A stretch of DNA of 47,774 bases from an uncultured Chloroflexota bacterium (GCA_903822495.1 CAIJPD010000034.1:1-47774); one strand, 5' to 3'; positions 18,122 to 42,166 are shown, counted from the stretch's first letter. Notes: generated by a model not told the origin, from the letters alone. Made by a program: numbers and translations.

Positions 18122-19361
18122 TCAGTCGCGGTTGAGCGGCCGCAGCCAGACCCACGGCGCGGCCTGTGGCGTGACCTCGGCCCGCACGGGGGCAAACGTC
18201 ACCGGGGCGGCGCTCCCGAACGGGAGGAAGTAGCCGGTCACGTCGAAGATCAGCTCGACCGCGCTTCCCGGCGCGGCGCCGAAGGTGGCAGACAGCGTCC
18301 CGCCCACGCCCAGCGCACCCGTCACCCCGTTCGCGCGGTCGTCCCCGGCCGGGAAGTTGATGGTGCTGCTGGCGGCCGACGTCGTTGGGCTGGGCCCCAA
18401 CACCGCCCAGCCGCCCGACGTCTGGCCCGTGACGGTCAGGATCCCGGTGACGGCGACGGCGTTCACCGGCACACCACCGCGGCCCGTGACCTGGAAGGTC
18501 TGTGGGACGAAGGCTTCGAATGCGCCGGGCAGGCCGTTGGCCTCACGGGTGTCCAGCAGGCGCGTGGGTGACAGGGGGACGTAGACGGCGTCCGACGTGC
18601 CGGGCACGAAGTAGCCGGTGACGTCGAAGATCAGCTCCACGGTGTTCCCCGGCGCGGCGCCATAGGTGGCCGACAGGGTCCCGCCCGAACCCAGCGCGAC
18701 GGTGACGCCGTTCGCCCGGTCGTCGCCCAGCGGGAAGTTGATCGTGCTGCTGGTGGCCGAAGCTGTCGGGTTGGGCCCCAGCACCGCCCAGCCGCCCGAC
18801 GTCTGCCCCGTGACGGTCAGGATCCCGGTGACGGCGACGGCGTTCACCGGCACACCACCGCGGCCCGTGACCTGGAAGGTGCGGGGCGCGAACGCGCCGA
18901 ACGGGCCGGGCAGGCCGGTGCCATCGCGCGTGTCCAGCAGCCGGGCGGGCGGCAGCGCGACGTACGTGGCGCCGTTGGTGTTCGGCACGAAGTAGCCCGT
19001 CACGTCGAAGAGCAGCTCGACGGTGTTCCCGGCTCCGGCGCCGTAGGTGGCGGACAGGGTGCCGCCGGCACCCAGCGCGACGGTCACGCCGTTGGCACGG
19101 TCATCGCCCTGCGGGAAGTTGATGGTGCTGCTGGTGGCGGCCGTGGTCTGGATGGGGCCCAGGACGACCCAGCCGCCGGCGATCTGGCCGGTGACGGTGA
19201 GGACGCCGGTGACGGCGACGGCGCTCGAGGGGACGCCGCCGCGGCCGGTGACCTGGAACGTTCGGGGCGCGAACGCGCCGAACGGGCCGGGCAGGCCGGT
19301 GCCGTCGCGCGTGTCCAGCAGCCGGGTGGGCGGCAGGGCCACGTACGTGGCGCCATTGCTC
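18122..19361 (-). repeat. Three tandem copies of the RLLDTR...DVTGYF module
   Basis: These cover the C-terminal 413 residues of the RCC1 protein. Each copy runs from YVxLxPxRLLDTR through VTGRGGVP, [14 protein letters not shown] and GTLSATYGA to ELxFDVTGYF. DNA identity between copies is locally very high: about 72 bases from 18427 onward match the segment from 18807 onward exactly, pointing to recent duplication or conversion. The same module occurs once in each collagen-like protein. Confidence 0.85.
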
Positions 19362-22300
19362 GGGGTGGGCGTTGGCGACGGAGTGGGACTGGGCGTGGGC
19401 GACGGTGTTGGGCTGGGCGTGGGCGACGGAGTGGGACTGGGCGTGGGTGACGGCGTCGGGCTGGGCGTGGGCGACGGAGTGGGACTGGGCGTTGGAGTCG
19501 GCGTCGGAGTTGGGGCAGGGGTTGGGCTGGGTGAAGGCGTGGGTGTCGGGCTCGGCGTTGGGCTGGGTGTGGGCAAGGGCGTCGGCGTTGGGGCCGGTGT
19601 CGGGCTCGGCGTTGGGCTGGGTGTGGGCGTTGGGAATGGCGTTGGCGTCGGGAATGGCGTTGGCGTCGGCGACGGAGTGGGGGTTGGGGTCGGGGTGGGC
19701 GTGGGGAATGGCGTTGGGGTCGGGAACGGCGTTGGGCTGGGTGTCGGTGTGGGATCGGGGGTCGGGGTCGGCGTGGGTGACGGGGTCGGGGTGGGCGTCG
19801 GGAGCGGGGTCGGCGTCGGGAGCGGGGTCGGCGTGGGTGACGGGGTGGGACTCGGCGTCGGGCTCGGCGTTGGCGACGGGGTTGGCGTGGGTGACGGAGT
19901 AGGCGACGGCATTGGACTCGGGGTCGGACTGGGCGTCGGCGAGGGGGTCGGGCTCGGCGACGGCGTTGGCGTTGGCGTTGGCGTGGGACCTGGGGTTGGC
20001 GTCGGCGTGGGGGTCGGTGTCGGGAGCGGGTCGGCGCCCGTGATTCGAACGACAGCCTCGGGGCGAACCTTCCATTCGAACCAGAGGTTCTGACCCAGCA
20101 GCCCCGACTCGTTCACGCCCCAGCACTGCGCGGCGCCGCTCAGCAGCCGGACACACGTCGTGGCGCCCCCGGCCGACAGGAAGGTCGCCGCGCTGACCCC
20201 AACGGCCTGGACCGGCTGGTGCCGATCGGTCGTGCTGTTGTCGCCAACCTGGCCAGCGTTGTTCAGGCCCCAGCACCAGACCACCCCGGCCGATGTGCGA
20301 GCGCACGTGTGCCAGTACCCCATGGCCACCTCGGCCGCGGCGGGCAGGCCCCCAACCCCGCTGGGGAGCGAGCGACTGGTGGTGGATCCATCGCCCAGCT
20401 GGCCGTACGCGTTGCTGCCCCAGCAGGCGACGGCGCCGCCCGACAGGCGCGCGCAGGTCGAACCGCGCCCGGCGGACACCGCGACCCCATTGAAGACCTG
20501 CCGAACCTGGACGGGGCTGGAGCGGCTTGACGTGGTCCCGTCACCCAGCTGGCCGTCGGTATTCCCGCCCCAGCACCGGATGGTCCCGTCGGCGAGCAGC
20601 GCGCAGGCGTGATTGAGCCCCGCGGCAATGGCCGTGGCGTTGGTGATCCCAGAGACCGTGACCGGCGACAGGCTGTACACGCTCACGGTTCCGTTGCCCA
20701 GCTGGCCCGAGGCGTTGCCGCCCCAGCACTTCACGCCGCCGCCAACCAGGGCACAGGTGAAGTCACTGCCGGCGGCGAGCGCGGTGGCGCCAACGATCCC
20801 GGACACCACCACCGGCGTCGGGCTGTTCGCGGTATCCCCGTTCCCCAGCTGGCCCGCCTGGTTGCGGCCCCAGCACTGCACACCCGCGGGCGAGATGGCG
20901 CACGTATGGAACGAGCCGGCCTGGAGGACGCTGACTCCGGCCACACCGGCAACCGGGACCGGATCGGGCGACGAATTGCCCGGGCCGACCTGGCTGGCGC
21001 CAAGCTGACCGAACTGGTTGGAGCCCCAGCACAGGACGGCGCCGGTCGAGCCCAGCGCGCAGTCGTGGCTGTCGCCGGGGCTGATCCAGGAGGGCGACTG
21101 GAGATCGCGGATCGTCACCGGCACGGCGCTGTAGATTGGCCCGCGCTCCGTCCCAAGGCCCAGCTCGCCATGCGGGTCAAAGCCCCAGCACGACACCGGG
21201 CCGCCGGGCTGGATCGCGCAGGTGTGGAAGCCCCCGGCCGCGATCCAGCTGACGCCCGTGAGCCCAGCCACTTCGACCGGTGTGTTCCGCGGCTCCGTGG
21301 TCCCGTCCCCCAGCATGCCCAGCACGTTGGCGCCCCAGCACCTGGCGTGGCCCGACGCCAGCACCGCGCAGGCGTGGTAGCTGCCGACCGACAACCGCGT
21401 CACGCCGGTGAGGCCCGTGACAGCTGCCGGGTACGATCGCCCGGCAGTCGTGCCATCACCCAACTCGTTGTTCGAGTTCTGGCCCCAGCACTGGACCGTG
21501 CCACCAGCCAGCAACGCGCAGGCATGCCCGCTGCCCGTCGCGACGTCGACGGCGGTGGTGATGCCGGTGACCGGCACCGGAACCGGGCTGGCGGCCGAGC
21601 TCCCATTGCCCAGCTGGCCGCTGGATCCGTCGCCCCAGCAGCGCAGCGTCCCGTCCGCCAGGCGCGCACACGTGAAGCCGTTCCCTGCCGCCACGCTGGT
21701 CGCCGTGGAGATCCCCGCCACCGCGGTCGGCGCCGGGACGCTGGCCCCGGTGCTCCCGTCGCCAATCTGCCTGGAGCCGTTCGCGCCCCAGCACTTGATC
21801 GTTCCGTCGCCCAGGACCGCACACGTGTGACCGGCCCCAGCCGCGATCCCCACCGCTCCCGTCACCCCCGGCACCGCCGCCGGCGTCAACCGATCCGCGG
21901 TGAGACCGTCGCCCAGCTGCCCGGATTCGTCCGCGCCCCAGCACTTCACGGTGCCATCGGTCAGCAGCGCACAGGTGTGGGCGCTCCCAAGGGCCAGCAC
22001 GAGCACGTTGGACAGCCCGCTCACCGCGGTGGGGATCGGGCTGGCTGTCGCCGTGGTCCCGTTGCCCAGCTGCCCGTGATCGTTCTGGCCCCAGCAGGTG
22101 GCCGTCCGATCGGACATGAGCGCGCACGCGTGGGAGCCCCCGGCCCAGATGGCGGCCGCGGTCCCCAGGCTGGGCGTGGGCGAAGGCGTGGGGGTGGGCG
22201 AAGGCGTGGGGGTGGGCGTGGGCGAAGGCAGCGCGGAACCAAGCCCCACCACCGCAACCGGGAGGAGGCTGTCCGCCACGGTGCCGGTCCCCAGGAGCCC

Positions 22301-24484
22301 AGCCGCGTTGGAGCCCCAGCAGCCGACGTGCCCGTCCCCGTGCGTCGCGCAGGTGACATAGCCGCCGGCCGCCACCTGGATCACGCCGCCCAGCCCAGTC
22401 ACGGCGACCGGGGCGGGACGCCGGGTGGTGGTCCCGTCGCCCAGCTGGCCGGAGGCGTTGGAGCCCCAGCACGCGACCGTGCCGCCGACCAGCAACGCAC
22501 AGGTATGGCTGAACCCCGCGGACACCCCGGTAGCCGCCAGGCCGCCGCTCACCGGGCCCGGGAGCTCATGGCTCGAGATGGTCCCCAACCCCAGCTGGCC
22601 GTCGTTGTTGTACCCCCAGCACAGGACCGTCTGGTCGGCCATGACCGCGCACGTGTGGGACCCCAGCGCGGAGAACGTCGTGGCCGTCGTGACGCCCTGG
22701 GCCGCCACGGGCGTCGGCTCGGCGATCAGTGCCGTGGCGTTGCCCAGCTCGCCGTAGATGTTCCAGCCCCAGCACGAGACCGCCCCGCCCGACGAGCGAA
22801 TGCAGCCGAACTCGCTCCCGACCGAGACGTCGGCCGCCCCGCCGATCCCCGGCATCGCCACGGGCACCAGGCTGTCGGACACCGTCCCGTGGACCACGTC
22901 CCAGATCGAGAACTGCCCCCAGCAGTCCACCGAGCCGTTGGCCAGGACCGCGCACGTCTGGCCCAGGCCCGCGTCCACCGCGATGGCCGTGCCGATCCCG
23001 CCCACCTGCCACGGCAGGGAGCTGTTGGTCGTGTTCCCCAGGCCCAGCTGCCCGTGGTCGTTCTGGCCCCAGCAGACGATTCGACCGTCCAAGAGGAGCG
23101 CGCACGCGTGGGCGCCGCCGGCCGTGATCGAAACCGCCGACGAGACCCCGCTGACCGCCACCGGCGTCGCGCTGCTGGTGGTGGTCCCGTTGCCCAGCTG
23201 GCCGCTGCCGTTGGCGCCCCAGCAGCGCACCGTGCCGTCGGCGAGGAGCGCACAGGCGAAGTCGCTCCCGGCGGCAACGGCGACCGCCGTGGAGATCCCG
23301 GTCACGGTGACCGGGCTGGTGCTGTAGCCAAGCTGCCCGTTGCCCAGCTGGCCGCTGCCGTTGCTCCCCCAGCACTGCACGCCGTTTGCCGCGGTCACCG
23401 CGCAGGTGTGCGCCGCGCCGTTGGCGACCCCGGACGCCCCCACGATCGAACCCACCGTGGAGGGCGACGTCCCGAACCGCGCGCCCCAGCAGGTGAGCCC
23501 GCCGCCGGTCAGGACCGCGCAGGTGTCGCGCATGCCCATCGAGATGGCGGTGGCCGCCGTCACCCCGATCGCGGCGACCGGGGTCGTGGATCCCGTCGTG
23601 GTCCCGTTGCCCAGCTGGCCGCTGCTGTTGTCGCCCCAGCACGACACCGTCCCGCCGGCCAGTCGCGCGCACGTGGACGAGGACCCCGCCGTGACCACCA
23701 GGGCCGTCGAGATGCCGCCGACCGTGACCGGGGACGTGCTGGACACCTTGGTGCCGTTGCCCAGCTCGCCGCTGCCGTTGAACCCCCAGCACCGGGCGCC
23801 GCCGCCCAGGAGCACCGCGCAGGTGTGGGCGCCGCCCGCGGCCACCGACACCGCCGTGGCGATGCCGCTGACCGTGACCGGCGTGTCGGCGGTGGTGGAG
23901 GTGCCGTTGCCCAGCTGGCCGTTGCCGTTCGATCCCCAGCAGGCGATGGTCCCGCCCGAGAGCAGGGCGCAGCTGTGGCCGTTCCCGGCCGTGATGGCCG
24001 TCGCCGTGGTGATCCCGCTGACCTCCACCGGCACCAGGCTCCCCGTGGTCCCGCCGTCGCCCAGCCGGCCCTCGCCCCAGCAGGCCACGGTGCCGTCCAG
24101 CCGAAGCGCGCAGGTGTGCCGCTCCCCCGCGGCCAGCGCGGCGACATTCGTCAGCCCCGCGACGGCCACCGGGCTGGGCCGATCCGTGGTGGTCCCGTCG
24201 CCCAGCTGGCCCGAGACGTTCCAGCCCCAGCAGGCCACCGTGGCGTCCGACATGACCGCGCACGTGTGGGCGTAGCCCGCGGCGATGGAGCCCACGGGGC
24301 CGGCGATGGCGGCCGGCACCACGAACCCCGCCAGCGCCGCGCCCAGCGCGCCCAGCGCGCCCAGCGCGACCAGCGCCACCAGGACGGCGGCCGGCGCAGA
24401 GGACCCCATGCCTCGGGCACGCACAACCCGAACGGGCCTGCCGGCCACCCGGACCGCGGACGTCCGCCTCTCGCGCTCGCCCAT
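18122..24484 (-). CDS. Giant secreted RCC1-repeat protein with Pro-Thr stalk and three C-terminal modules
   Basis: A 2120-aa protein from ATG 24484 (basic region, then a hydrophobic signal ending [10 protein letters not shown]). I count 28 RCC1-like repeats of about 50 residues, 14 before and 14 after a short Pro-Thr linker (about residues 751-773). Almost every repeat reads HTCA..DGTV.CWG.N..GQLG.GT, so each has two cysteines about 10 apart, suited to a disulfide. RCC1 folds close with seven blades, so 28 fits four propellers (inference). Then come a Pro-Thr/Ser stalk (about 1485-1707) and three tandem 125-residue modules with RLLDTR and FDVTGYF. No sortase motif or C-terminal membrane anchor was seen. 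Probably a cell-surface binding protein. Confidence 0.88.
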   Translation of the reverse strand: MGERERRTSAVRVAGRPVRVVRARGMGSSAPAAVLVALVALGALGALGAALAGFVVPAAIAGPVGSIAAGYAHTCAVMSDATVACWGWNVSGQLGDGTTTDRPSPVAVAGLTNVAALAAGERHTCALRLDGTVACWGEGRLGDGGTTGSLVPVEVSGITTATAITAGNGHSCALLSGGTIACWGSNGNGQLGNGTSTTADTPVTVSGIATAVSVAAGGAHTCAVLLGGGARCWGFNGSGELGNGTKVSSTSPVTVGGISTALVVTAGSSSTCARLAGGTVSCWGDNSSGQLGNGTTTGSTTPVAAIGVTAATAISMGMRDTCAVLTGGGLTCWGARFGTSPSTVGSIVGASGVANGAAHTCAVTAANGVQCWGSNGSGQLGNGQLGYSTSPVTVTGISTAVAVAAGSDFACALLADGTVRCWGANGSGQLGNGTTTSSATPVAVSGVSSAVSITAGGAHACALLLDGRIVCWGQNDHGQLGLGNTTNSSLPWQVGGIGTAIAVDAGLGQTCAVLANGSVDCWGQFSIWDVVHGTVSDSLVPVAMPGIGGAADVSVGSEFGCIRSSGGAVSCWGWNIYGELGNATALIAEPTPVAAQGVTTATTFSALGSHTCAVMADQTVLCWGYNNDGQLGLGTISSHELPGPVSGGLAATGVSAGFSHTCALLVGGTVACWGSNASGQLGDGTTTRRPAPVAVTGLGGVIQVAAGGYVTCATHGDGHVGCWGSNAAGLLGTGTVADSLLPVAVVGLGSALPSPTPTPTPSPTPTPSPTPSLGTAAAIWAGGSHACALMSDRTATCWGQNDHGQLGNGTTATASPIPTAVSGLSNVLVLALGSAHTCALLTDGTVKCWGADESGQLGDGLTADRLTPAAVPGVTGAVGIAAGAGHTCAVLGDGTIKCWGANGSRQIGDGSTGASVPAPTAVAGISTATSVAAGNGFTCARLADGTLRCWGDGSSGQLGNGSSAASPVPVPVTGITTAVDVATGSGHACALLAGGTVQCWGQNSNNELGDGTTAGRSYPAAVTGLTGVTRLSVGSYHACAVLASGHARCWGANVLGMLGDGTTEPRNTPVEVAGLTGVSWIAAGGFHTCAIQPGGPVSCWGFDPHGELGLGTERGPIYSAVPVTIRDLQSPSWISPGDSHDCALGSTGAVLCWGSNQFGQLGASQVGPGNSSPDPVPVAGVAGVSVLQAGSFHTCAISPAGVQCWGRNQAGQLGNGDTANSPTPVVVSGIVGATALAAGSDFTCALVGGGVKCWGGNASGQLGNGTVSVYSLSPVTVSGITNATAIAAGLNHACALLADGTIRCWGGNTDGQLGDGTTSSRSSPVQVRQVFNGVAVSAGRGSTCARLSGGAVACWGSNAYGQLGDGSTTSRSLPSGVGGLPAAAEVAMGYWHTCARTSAGVVWCWGLNNAGQVGDNSTTDRHQPVQAVGVSAATFLSAGGATTCVRLLSGAAQCWGVNESGLLGQNLWFEWKVRPEAVVRITGADPLPTPTPTPTPTPGPTPTPTPTPSPSPTPSPTPSPTPSPMPSPTPSPTPTPSPTPSPTPSPTPSPTPTPLPTPTPLPTPTPTPSPTPTPTPDPTPTPSPTPFPTPTPFPTPTPTPTPTPSPTPTPFPTPTPFPTPTPSPTPSPTPAPTPTPLPTPSPTPSPTPTPSPSPTPAPTPTPTPTPSPTPSPTPSPTPSPTPSPTPSPTPSPTPSPTPSPTPSPTPTPSNGATYVALPPTRLLDTRDGTGLPGPFGAFAPRTFQVTGRGGVPSSAVAVTGVLTVTGQIAGGWVVLGPIQTTAATSSTINFPQGDDRANGVTVALGAGGTLSATYGAGAGNTVELLFDVTGYFVPNTNGATYVALPPARLLDTRDGTGLPGPFGAFAPRTFQVTGRGGVPVNAVAVTGILTVTGQTSGGWAVLGPNPTASATSSTINFPLGDDRANGVTVALGSGGTLSATYGAAPGNTVELIFDVTGYFVPGTSDAVYVPLSPTRLLDTREANGLPGAFEAFVPQTFQVTGRGGVPVNAVAVTGILTVTGQTSGGWAVLGPSPTTSAASSTINFPAGDDRANGVTGALGVGGTLSATFGAAPGSAVELIFDVTGYFLPFGSAAPVTFAPVRAEVTPQAAPWVWLRPLNRD
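19365..20035 (-). repeat. Pro-Thr/Ser stalk-coding minisatellite
   Basis: On the plus strand this stretch is built from GTGGGC/GTTGGC/GGCGAC-type hexamers. On the coding strand it encodes about 220 residues of alternating PT, PS, PF and PL dipeptides. It separates the RCC1 repeats from the C-terminal modules and probably acts as an extended, possibly glycosylated spacer. Confidence 0.85.
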
Positions 24485-24565
24485 GCTGTGTTGGCGACCG
24501 CCCCCACTCGTGCAGCCTGCCGGCGCGCGCCCGCAGAACGACGGGCGGCGTCGCTCGTTGCCCCG

Positions 24566-24594
24566 AGTCTCACCGGCGCCCGGGCTCAAGTCAA
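24566..24594 (-). promoter_or_regulatory. Possible promoter of the RCC1-repeat gene
   Basis: On the minus strand TTGACT (24594-24589), 17 bases, GAGACT (24571-24566) stands about 80 bases before the ATG at 24484. The -10 is weak, so confidence is low. The leader does not resemble those of the collagen-like genes. Confidence 0.3.
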
Positions 24595-24664
24595 GTTCCG
24601 GTTGCCGGTTCCGAAGAGGCCCGGATTCCGTGCGCCCAACCCGCCGATTCGGGCCGTGGCGGCG

Positions 24665-24675
24665 CCTATACTCGG
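24665..24675 (+). promoter_or_regulatory. Candidate -10 element of the substrate-binding protein gene
   Basis: CCTATACTCGG with TATACT at 24667-24672, about 70 bases before the start at 24744. It is identical to the 11-mer before the molybdenum hydroxylase operon (4328-4338). No strong -35 was seen. Confidence 0.4.
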
Positions 24676-24743
24676 TGCGAATCCGGAGCCGTACGGCTAC
24701 CGTCCGCCGGACGGACGCACGACCACGGAGGAGGCGTCAAAGC

Positions 24744-30556
<5,813 letters not shown>

Positions 30557-30582
30557 CTTTTGGGTCCACCGAACCAACAGCG

Positions 30583-30620
30583 AGAACCCCGGCGGTCACA
30601 CCGCCGGGGTTCTTCTTTTC
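30583..30620 (+). terminator. Rho-independent terminator after collagen-like gene 1
   Basis: GAACCCCGGCGGT (30584-30596) pairs with ACCGCCGGGGTTC (30600-30612) around CAC, followed by TTCTTTTC: a 13-pair stem with a T-rich tail, 27 bases after the stop. Confidence 0.92.
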
Positions 30621-30787
30621 GGGCATTGGAGGCGTTTCGGCCGCCATCGTTTGGCTTCGGCCGGCGGCGGCGGCTTCGGGCGCCCTCTTCGGCGTGGCGG
30701 CCAGGAGGGCCATTTGGACGGGCCATTCGGCCAATTGAAACGCCCCTGAAAGGCCATATGGCGGGGGTCCGCCCGTAGGATCGAGTA
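30621..30787 (+). promoter_or_regulatory. Intergenic promoter region of collagen-like gene 2
   Basis: A -10-like TAGGAT (30776-30781) lies 153 bases before the TTG start, the same distance as in genes 1 and 3 (150 and 149). GGCCATTTGGAC (30708-30719) matches the GCCCATTTGGGC palindrome at 10 of 12 positions but is farther from the -10. GGCCATTCGGCC (30721-30732), GCCATATGGC (30753-30762) and GGCGG/CCGCC (30760-30773) add further symmetry. No coding gene was seen in this gap. Confidence 0.4.
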
Positions 30788-38063
<7,276 letters not shown>

Positions 38064-38104
38064 CCCGGGCGGCCCACCGGGCCGCCACCGAAACCTGAAC
38101 AGCC

Positions 38105-38137
38105 AAGAGCCCCGGCGGGATCCCCGCCGGGGCTCTT
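38105..38137 (+). terminator. Rho-independent terminator after collagen-like gene 3
   Basis: AAGAGCCCCGGCGG (38105-38118) pairs with CCGCCGGGGCTCTT (38124-38137) around GATCC: 14 pairs, followed by CTCAT. Being symmetrical, it could also serve the convergent operon ending at 38205. Confidence 0.9.
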
Positions 38138-38204
38138 CTCATGTCCGCCTCGCGCGGGGCTGCTCCGCCCTGATGGCCGGATCCGGCCCCCCGGTTCGCC
38201 TCCC

Positions 38205-39746
38205 CTACTCCGCCGTCACGACCCCGGCGGCCGTCCCGCGCGCCGGCACCAGCCGCGCCAGCGCCGAGGTCCCCAGCGCGATCAGCACGACCGCCAGCGT
38301 CCCCCACGTGAAGACGCCCTGGAACGGCACGTCGGCGGGCAGCGCCCCCAGCGGCGCCAGCAGCCGTGAGCCGGCGGTCAGGACCAGCACCAGGATCCAC
38401 GGGCGGCGCCCGGGCTCCATGACCAGGAAGGCGATGGGCAGGAGCGCGTACCAGGGCCAGAAGATCGCGGAGACCAGGTAGACGTACGTGACGGCGATGG
38501 TGGCGCAGGCGCGGATCAGGCGCTCCGGGGTGGCGGCCCGCATCGACTGGACCAGGACCACCAGCCCCACCACGCCGCCCAGGAGCAGCGTTCGGCCGGT
38601 GGCCTGGTCCAACGCCGGGAACCAGCTGAGCAGCCCCGAGTAGACCAGCCCGCTGACGCTGGGCCAGAGCGGCCAGGCGCCGCCCGCGTTGGACCGAAGG
38701 ACGCCGTCGAACAGGTGCGGGCCCAGGAAGGGCAGGAATGCCAGGCCGGCCATGGCGGCCGCGATGGCCAGCGCCGGGAGCACGCCCGCGACGAAGGCCC
38801 GGCGGTCGCCCGTCGCCCGTCGCCAGAGGTAGGCCAGCTGCGGCAGGAGGAAGAGGGCCGGCAGGTACTTCACCAGGCCGCCCGCCACGGTGGAGACCAG
38901 GCCCGCGGCGGGGCGCGCCAAGAGCACGCCATACAGCCCCAGGAGCGCCAGGAAGACCATGAGGCCGTCGATGTGGCCCTCGCCCGCCAGCTCCACGACC
39001 ACCACGGGGTTCCACAGGAACGCCGCCGTGCCCGCCAGGCGTGCCTCGGGCCGGACCAGGCCCAGGATCCTCCAGACCAGCGCCGCGGAGCCGAACGCCG
39101 CGCCGGCACCGATGGCCTTGATCACGTGCATCCCCGCGTCCACGCCCAGCCCCGAACCCACGATCGCCGACTCCAGGAGCGTCCAGACGGGACCGTACGG
39201 CGAGGTCCCGGGGGCCGGGTTCCAGCCCCGGGCCAGCAGCTCCTGCCCGTACGGCAGCGCCGAGATCAGGCGCGGCGGCGTGCTGTACGCGTCCGAATCG
39301 TAGGGGAGCAGCGTGGTGGCGCCGTGGGCCAGGTACGACCAGACGTCCACCGAGAAGGTGGGGCCCACCCAGGCGAACCCGGCCAGCACCAGGACCGGGA
39401 GACCCAACACTGCGGCGCTCCATCCCTCGCCGGTCCGCCCGGCGGAGATTCGGACGATCGCCGCGTACAGCGCGAGCAGCGCGGCGTTGATGGCGACGTA
39501 GCCCGCTACCAGGAAGCCCGTCTCGTCGGTGCCGGCCCGTGGACGGGCGAACCAGCTGGCCCGCCCCCAGATGGCGGCCTGGTTGATGGCAAGGAGCGCG
39601 TACAGCGCGAGGGCGCCACCCAGGACGACGAAGGGCCAGGCACCGGCCAGGCGCGGCGGCGCCGGCGGTGGCGCATCGGGCGGATCGTCCGGGCGCGGCG
39701 GCGGCGCGAGATCCTGGCGCGGCGCAGACGACGCCGGCAGGTCCAT
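38205..39746 (-). CDS. GT-C fold polyprenyl-phosphate mannosyltransferase-like membrane protein
   Basis: A 513-aa protein with about 12 hydrophobic spans after a Pro-rich N terminus. Motifs seen in MptA/MptB-type and GT87 glycosyltransferases are VDVWSYLAHG (an acidic residue in the first outer loop, the usual GT-C catalytic site), TSPYGPVW, and GHIDGLMV. Such enzymes move mannose or another sugar from a polyprenyl-phosphate carrier to glycan or protein on the outer face of the membrane. Its start overlaps the stop of the upstream gene (TGATG), so the two are coupled. The acceptor is unknown; the neighbouring Thr-rich collagen-like proteins are possible substrates (inference). Confidence 0.82.
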   Translation of the reverse strand: MDLPASSAPRQDLAPPPRPDDPPDAPPPAPPRLAGAWPFVVLGGALALYALLAINQAAIWGRASWFARPRAGTDETGFLVAGYVAINAALLALYAAIVRISAGRTGEGWSAAVLGLPVLVLAGFAWVGPTFSVDVWSYLAHGATTLLPYDSDAYSTPPRLISALPYGQELLARGWNPAPGTSPYGPVWTLLESAIVGSGLGVDAGMHVIKAIGAGAAFGSAALVWRILGLVRPEARLAGTAAFLWNPVVVVELAGEGHIDGLMVFLALLGLYGVLLARPAAGLVSTVAGGLVKYLPALFLLPQLAYLWRRATGDRRAFVAGVLPALAIAAAMAGLAFLPFLGPHLFDGVLRSNAGGAWPLWPSVSGLVYSGLLSWFPALDQATGRTLLLGGVVGLVVLVQSMRAATPERLIRACATIAVTYVYLVSAIFWPWYALLPIAFLVMEPGRRPWILVLVLTAGSRLLAPLGALPADVPFQGVFTWGTLAVVLIALGTSALARLVPARGTAAGVVTAE

Positions 39747-42133
39747 CAGTCGGGGTCCGGCGCGTCCGTGGGCGGATCGGCAGGCGCATCACCGGCCGGC
39801 GGCGCCTCGATCCGGGTGGCCTGCTGGAGGGCCGCGGCCTTGGCGCGGCGCGAGCGGCTGCCCTTGGCGGGACGGGCGGGCGGGCGCCGACGGAACCGCG
39901 CCAGCGCCGGGATCTCGGGGAGGAGCCGCCGGCCGCGGAGCGGGTCGAAGCGATCCAGGCGGCCGCGGAACGCCACGAGCAGGACGAGCGCCAGCAGGCC
40001 CAGGACCTGGAGCGGCAGCTTGATGGGCGTGGCCTGGTAGGTGGCGTCCACCGTGTGCCTGCCGGCCGGCATGGAGATGCCGATGAACGACGGCGAGACC
40101 ATGAAGGTGGGCACCGCGACGCCGTCCACCTTCACGACCCAGTTGGGGTGGTAGGTGACCTTGAGACTCAGCGTGGCCGCCGTGGCGCACTCCACCACCA
40201 GGTTGAGCTGGCCCGGCTGGATCCGCTCAAACGGGAAATGGCCGCCGTCGGCGCAGCCGGGGATGGTCAGCTCGGTGGCGGGCAGGGTATTGGCGGCCGG
40301 GTAGTCGTACCGGTAGTACTGGCCGGCGGCCGGCAGCGGCCCGCGCTCCCACGTGCGGTTGACCGTGAACAGGTCCTTCTGGGTGGCCACGAACTGGCGC
40401 GCGATGAGCGTCACGTACTGGGCGTAGCCGGTGGTGGGCGCCTGGTAGAGCGTGTAGCGCGTGGTCTTGAAGATGGGCGTCAGGAAGTCCGCCATGGGCC
40501 GGTCCGCCGGGGCCACCACGTAGCGCACGTTCCACAGCTCGTAGTCGCCCGGGTCGTTGTCCGTGAAGTCCCAGATGTAGTCCGAGTTGAGCGAGAAGCT
40601 CTCGTTGGGCGGGGGCAGGCCCTCCACGGCGTTGAACGCGAGGAGGTTGTAGAAGCGCACGTCGCCCATGGCCATGGCCTTGCCGTAGGTGGCCGGGAGG
40701 CCGGCGAAGATCCGGCCGGGGGGCAGGGTCTTGAGCCTCTCGAAGATCACCGCCTGGTCCGTGTCGGCCGTCATGGCGGCGGCGGTCCGGACCTTGAGCG
40801 ACGTGTTGAAGTTGAGATACGTCACGCGCTCGATCACGGCCGGGGCCAGGATCACGCCAAGTGCGACCGTCGCCAGGCCCAGGCGCCAGTTGGCGCTGAG
40901 CGGCCGGAAGGCGCGCCAGAGTGTGGCGCCGCCAAGGCCGATCAGCGGGATCACCGCGATCTCGACGCCGCCGATGAAGCGGTGGAGCAGGAGCGACTTG
41001 CCCAGCGGCAGCAGGTCGGCGATGGGGCCCAGGGTGGGCCGGCCAAAGTAGAGCATCAGCCCGACGGCGAAGAGCGCCACGGTCAGCAGGGCGATCCGCG
41101 CCCGGGTCACGATGGCCGTCACGATCCCCATGCCCAGCAGGATGGTCAGCACCGGCAGGCGGCCGTGGTCCAGCAGGTCGCCGCCCACCAGCCAGCCCAG
41201 GATGGGGCCGGCACCGTACGAGTCGTACTTCTCCTGCTGGAGATAGGGCGTGGCGTTGAGGTACTGGGTCTGGGTCAGGAAGGGCAGCCACATGTACGAG
41301 CTGATGGCCAGGGCAAAGCCGCCCAGCAGCGCCATGTGCCAGACCCGCGTGCGCAGGTTGGAACGGCGCAGCCCCCACAGCCAGATCACGCCGATGGCGA
41401 TGGCCACCATGTAGGCGTAGACCAGGTGGGTGAGGATGAGCGCGCCGAACAGGAGCGCCGCCAACCAGATCCGCCGACCACGGTGGATGGCCCCGTACAC
41501 CGCCGCCACGGTCAGTAGCGAGATGTGCATGGCCCAGAGCTGGGTGAACAGTCCAAAGCCGGCGAAGGTATAGCTGTCGTATTCGAAGCCGTACCGGAAG
41601 TTGCCCGACAGGAGCGTGGACGCGGCCGCGCCGACGGTGCATGCCATGGCCGAGAAGCCCGACCAGCGCATGGCCACGTAGACCGTCAGCGGGAAGAGGA
41701 CCATCAGGAGGAAGCGGACCACGTTGAAGGCAGCCAGCAGGTCCAGCGTCCCCAGGCTGAGGCGCTGGAGGGCGATCACCGCCAGCGCCGGGAGGTGCTG
41801 GTAGTAGAGGAACTGCGGGACGCCGGCCTCGAACTGGGGATCCCAGTGGTCGAACAGGTTCTGGCCGGCATCCAGCGCGGCCGACGCCTGCCGGATGAAC
41901 AGGAAGTGGACCGAGTCGTCGTTGACGGACGGGGTCCGGATGGTGAGCTCCGGCAGGAGCCCCCACGCCATGATCAGCGTGGGCACCAGGACGATGAGCG
42001 CCCGGGCGACCGTCTCCAGCCACGGCCGGCTGAGGCCCGGCCCGGTGTCAGGGGCGGAGAGACGATCGCGCAGCGCCTCCAGGCGACGGGGCAGCCGGAG
42101 CAGCCGGGGCAGGCGAGGGAGCCGCGACGTCAT
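39746..42133 (-). CDS. YfhO-like large membrane protein (putative glycosyltransferase-associated)
   Basis: A 795-aa protein. One TM at about residues 42-62 is followed by a loop with NDDSVHFLFIRQASAALD and DHWDPQFEAGVPQFLYYQHLP (a GT-C-like first loop with acidic residues), then about ten more spans to residue 435. A long extracytoplasmic part contains LKVTYHPNWVVKVDGVAVP and ISMPAGRHTVDATYQ, the signature end of YfhO-type proteins. One further TM and a basic/Pro-rich tail follow. YfhO relatives are linked to lipoteichoic-acid or other glycan glycosylation. It is co-directional with, and coupled to, the mannosyltransferase-like gene. Confidence 0.78.
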   Translation of the reverse strand: MTSRLPRLPRLLRLPRRLEALRDRLSAPDTGPGLSRPWLETVARALIVLVPTLIMAWGLLPELTIRTPSVNDDSVHFLFIRQASAALDAGQNLFDHWDPQFEAGVPQFLYYQHLPALAVIALQRLSLGTLDLLAAFNVVRFLLMVLFPLTVYVAMRWSGFSAMACTVGAAASTLLSGNFRYGFEYDSYTFAGFGLFTQLWAMHISLLTVAAVYGAIHRGRRIWLAALLFGALILTHLVYAYMVAIAIGVIWLWGLRRSNLRTRVWHMALLGGFALAISSYMWLPFLTQTQYLNATPYLQQEKYDSYGAGPILGWLVGGDLLDHGRLPVLTILLGMGIVTAIVTRARIALLTVALFAVGLMLYFGRPTLGPIADLLPLGKSLLLHRFIGGVEIAVIPLIGLGGATLWRAFRPLSANWRLGLATVALGVILAPAVIERVTYLNFNTSLKVRTAAAMTADTDQAVIFERLKTLPPGRIFAGLPATYGKAMAMGDVRFYNLLAFNAVEGLPPPNESFSLNSDYIWDFTDNDPGDYELWNVRYVVAPADRPMADFLTPIFKTTRYTLYQAPTTGYAQYVTLIARQFVATQKDLFTVNRTWERGPLPAAGQYYRYDYPAANTLPATELTIPGCADGGHFPFERIQPGQLNLVVECATAATLSLKVTYHPNWVVKVDGVAVPTFMVSPSFIGISMPAGRHTVDATYQATPIKLPLQVLGLLALVLLVAFRGRLDRFDPLRGRRLLPEIPALARFRRRPPARPAKGSRSRRAKAAALQQATRIEAPPAGDAPADPPTDAPDPD

Positions 42134-42166
42134 GCGACCGGCGCGGACGACGTCACGGCCGGCACC

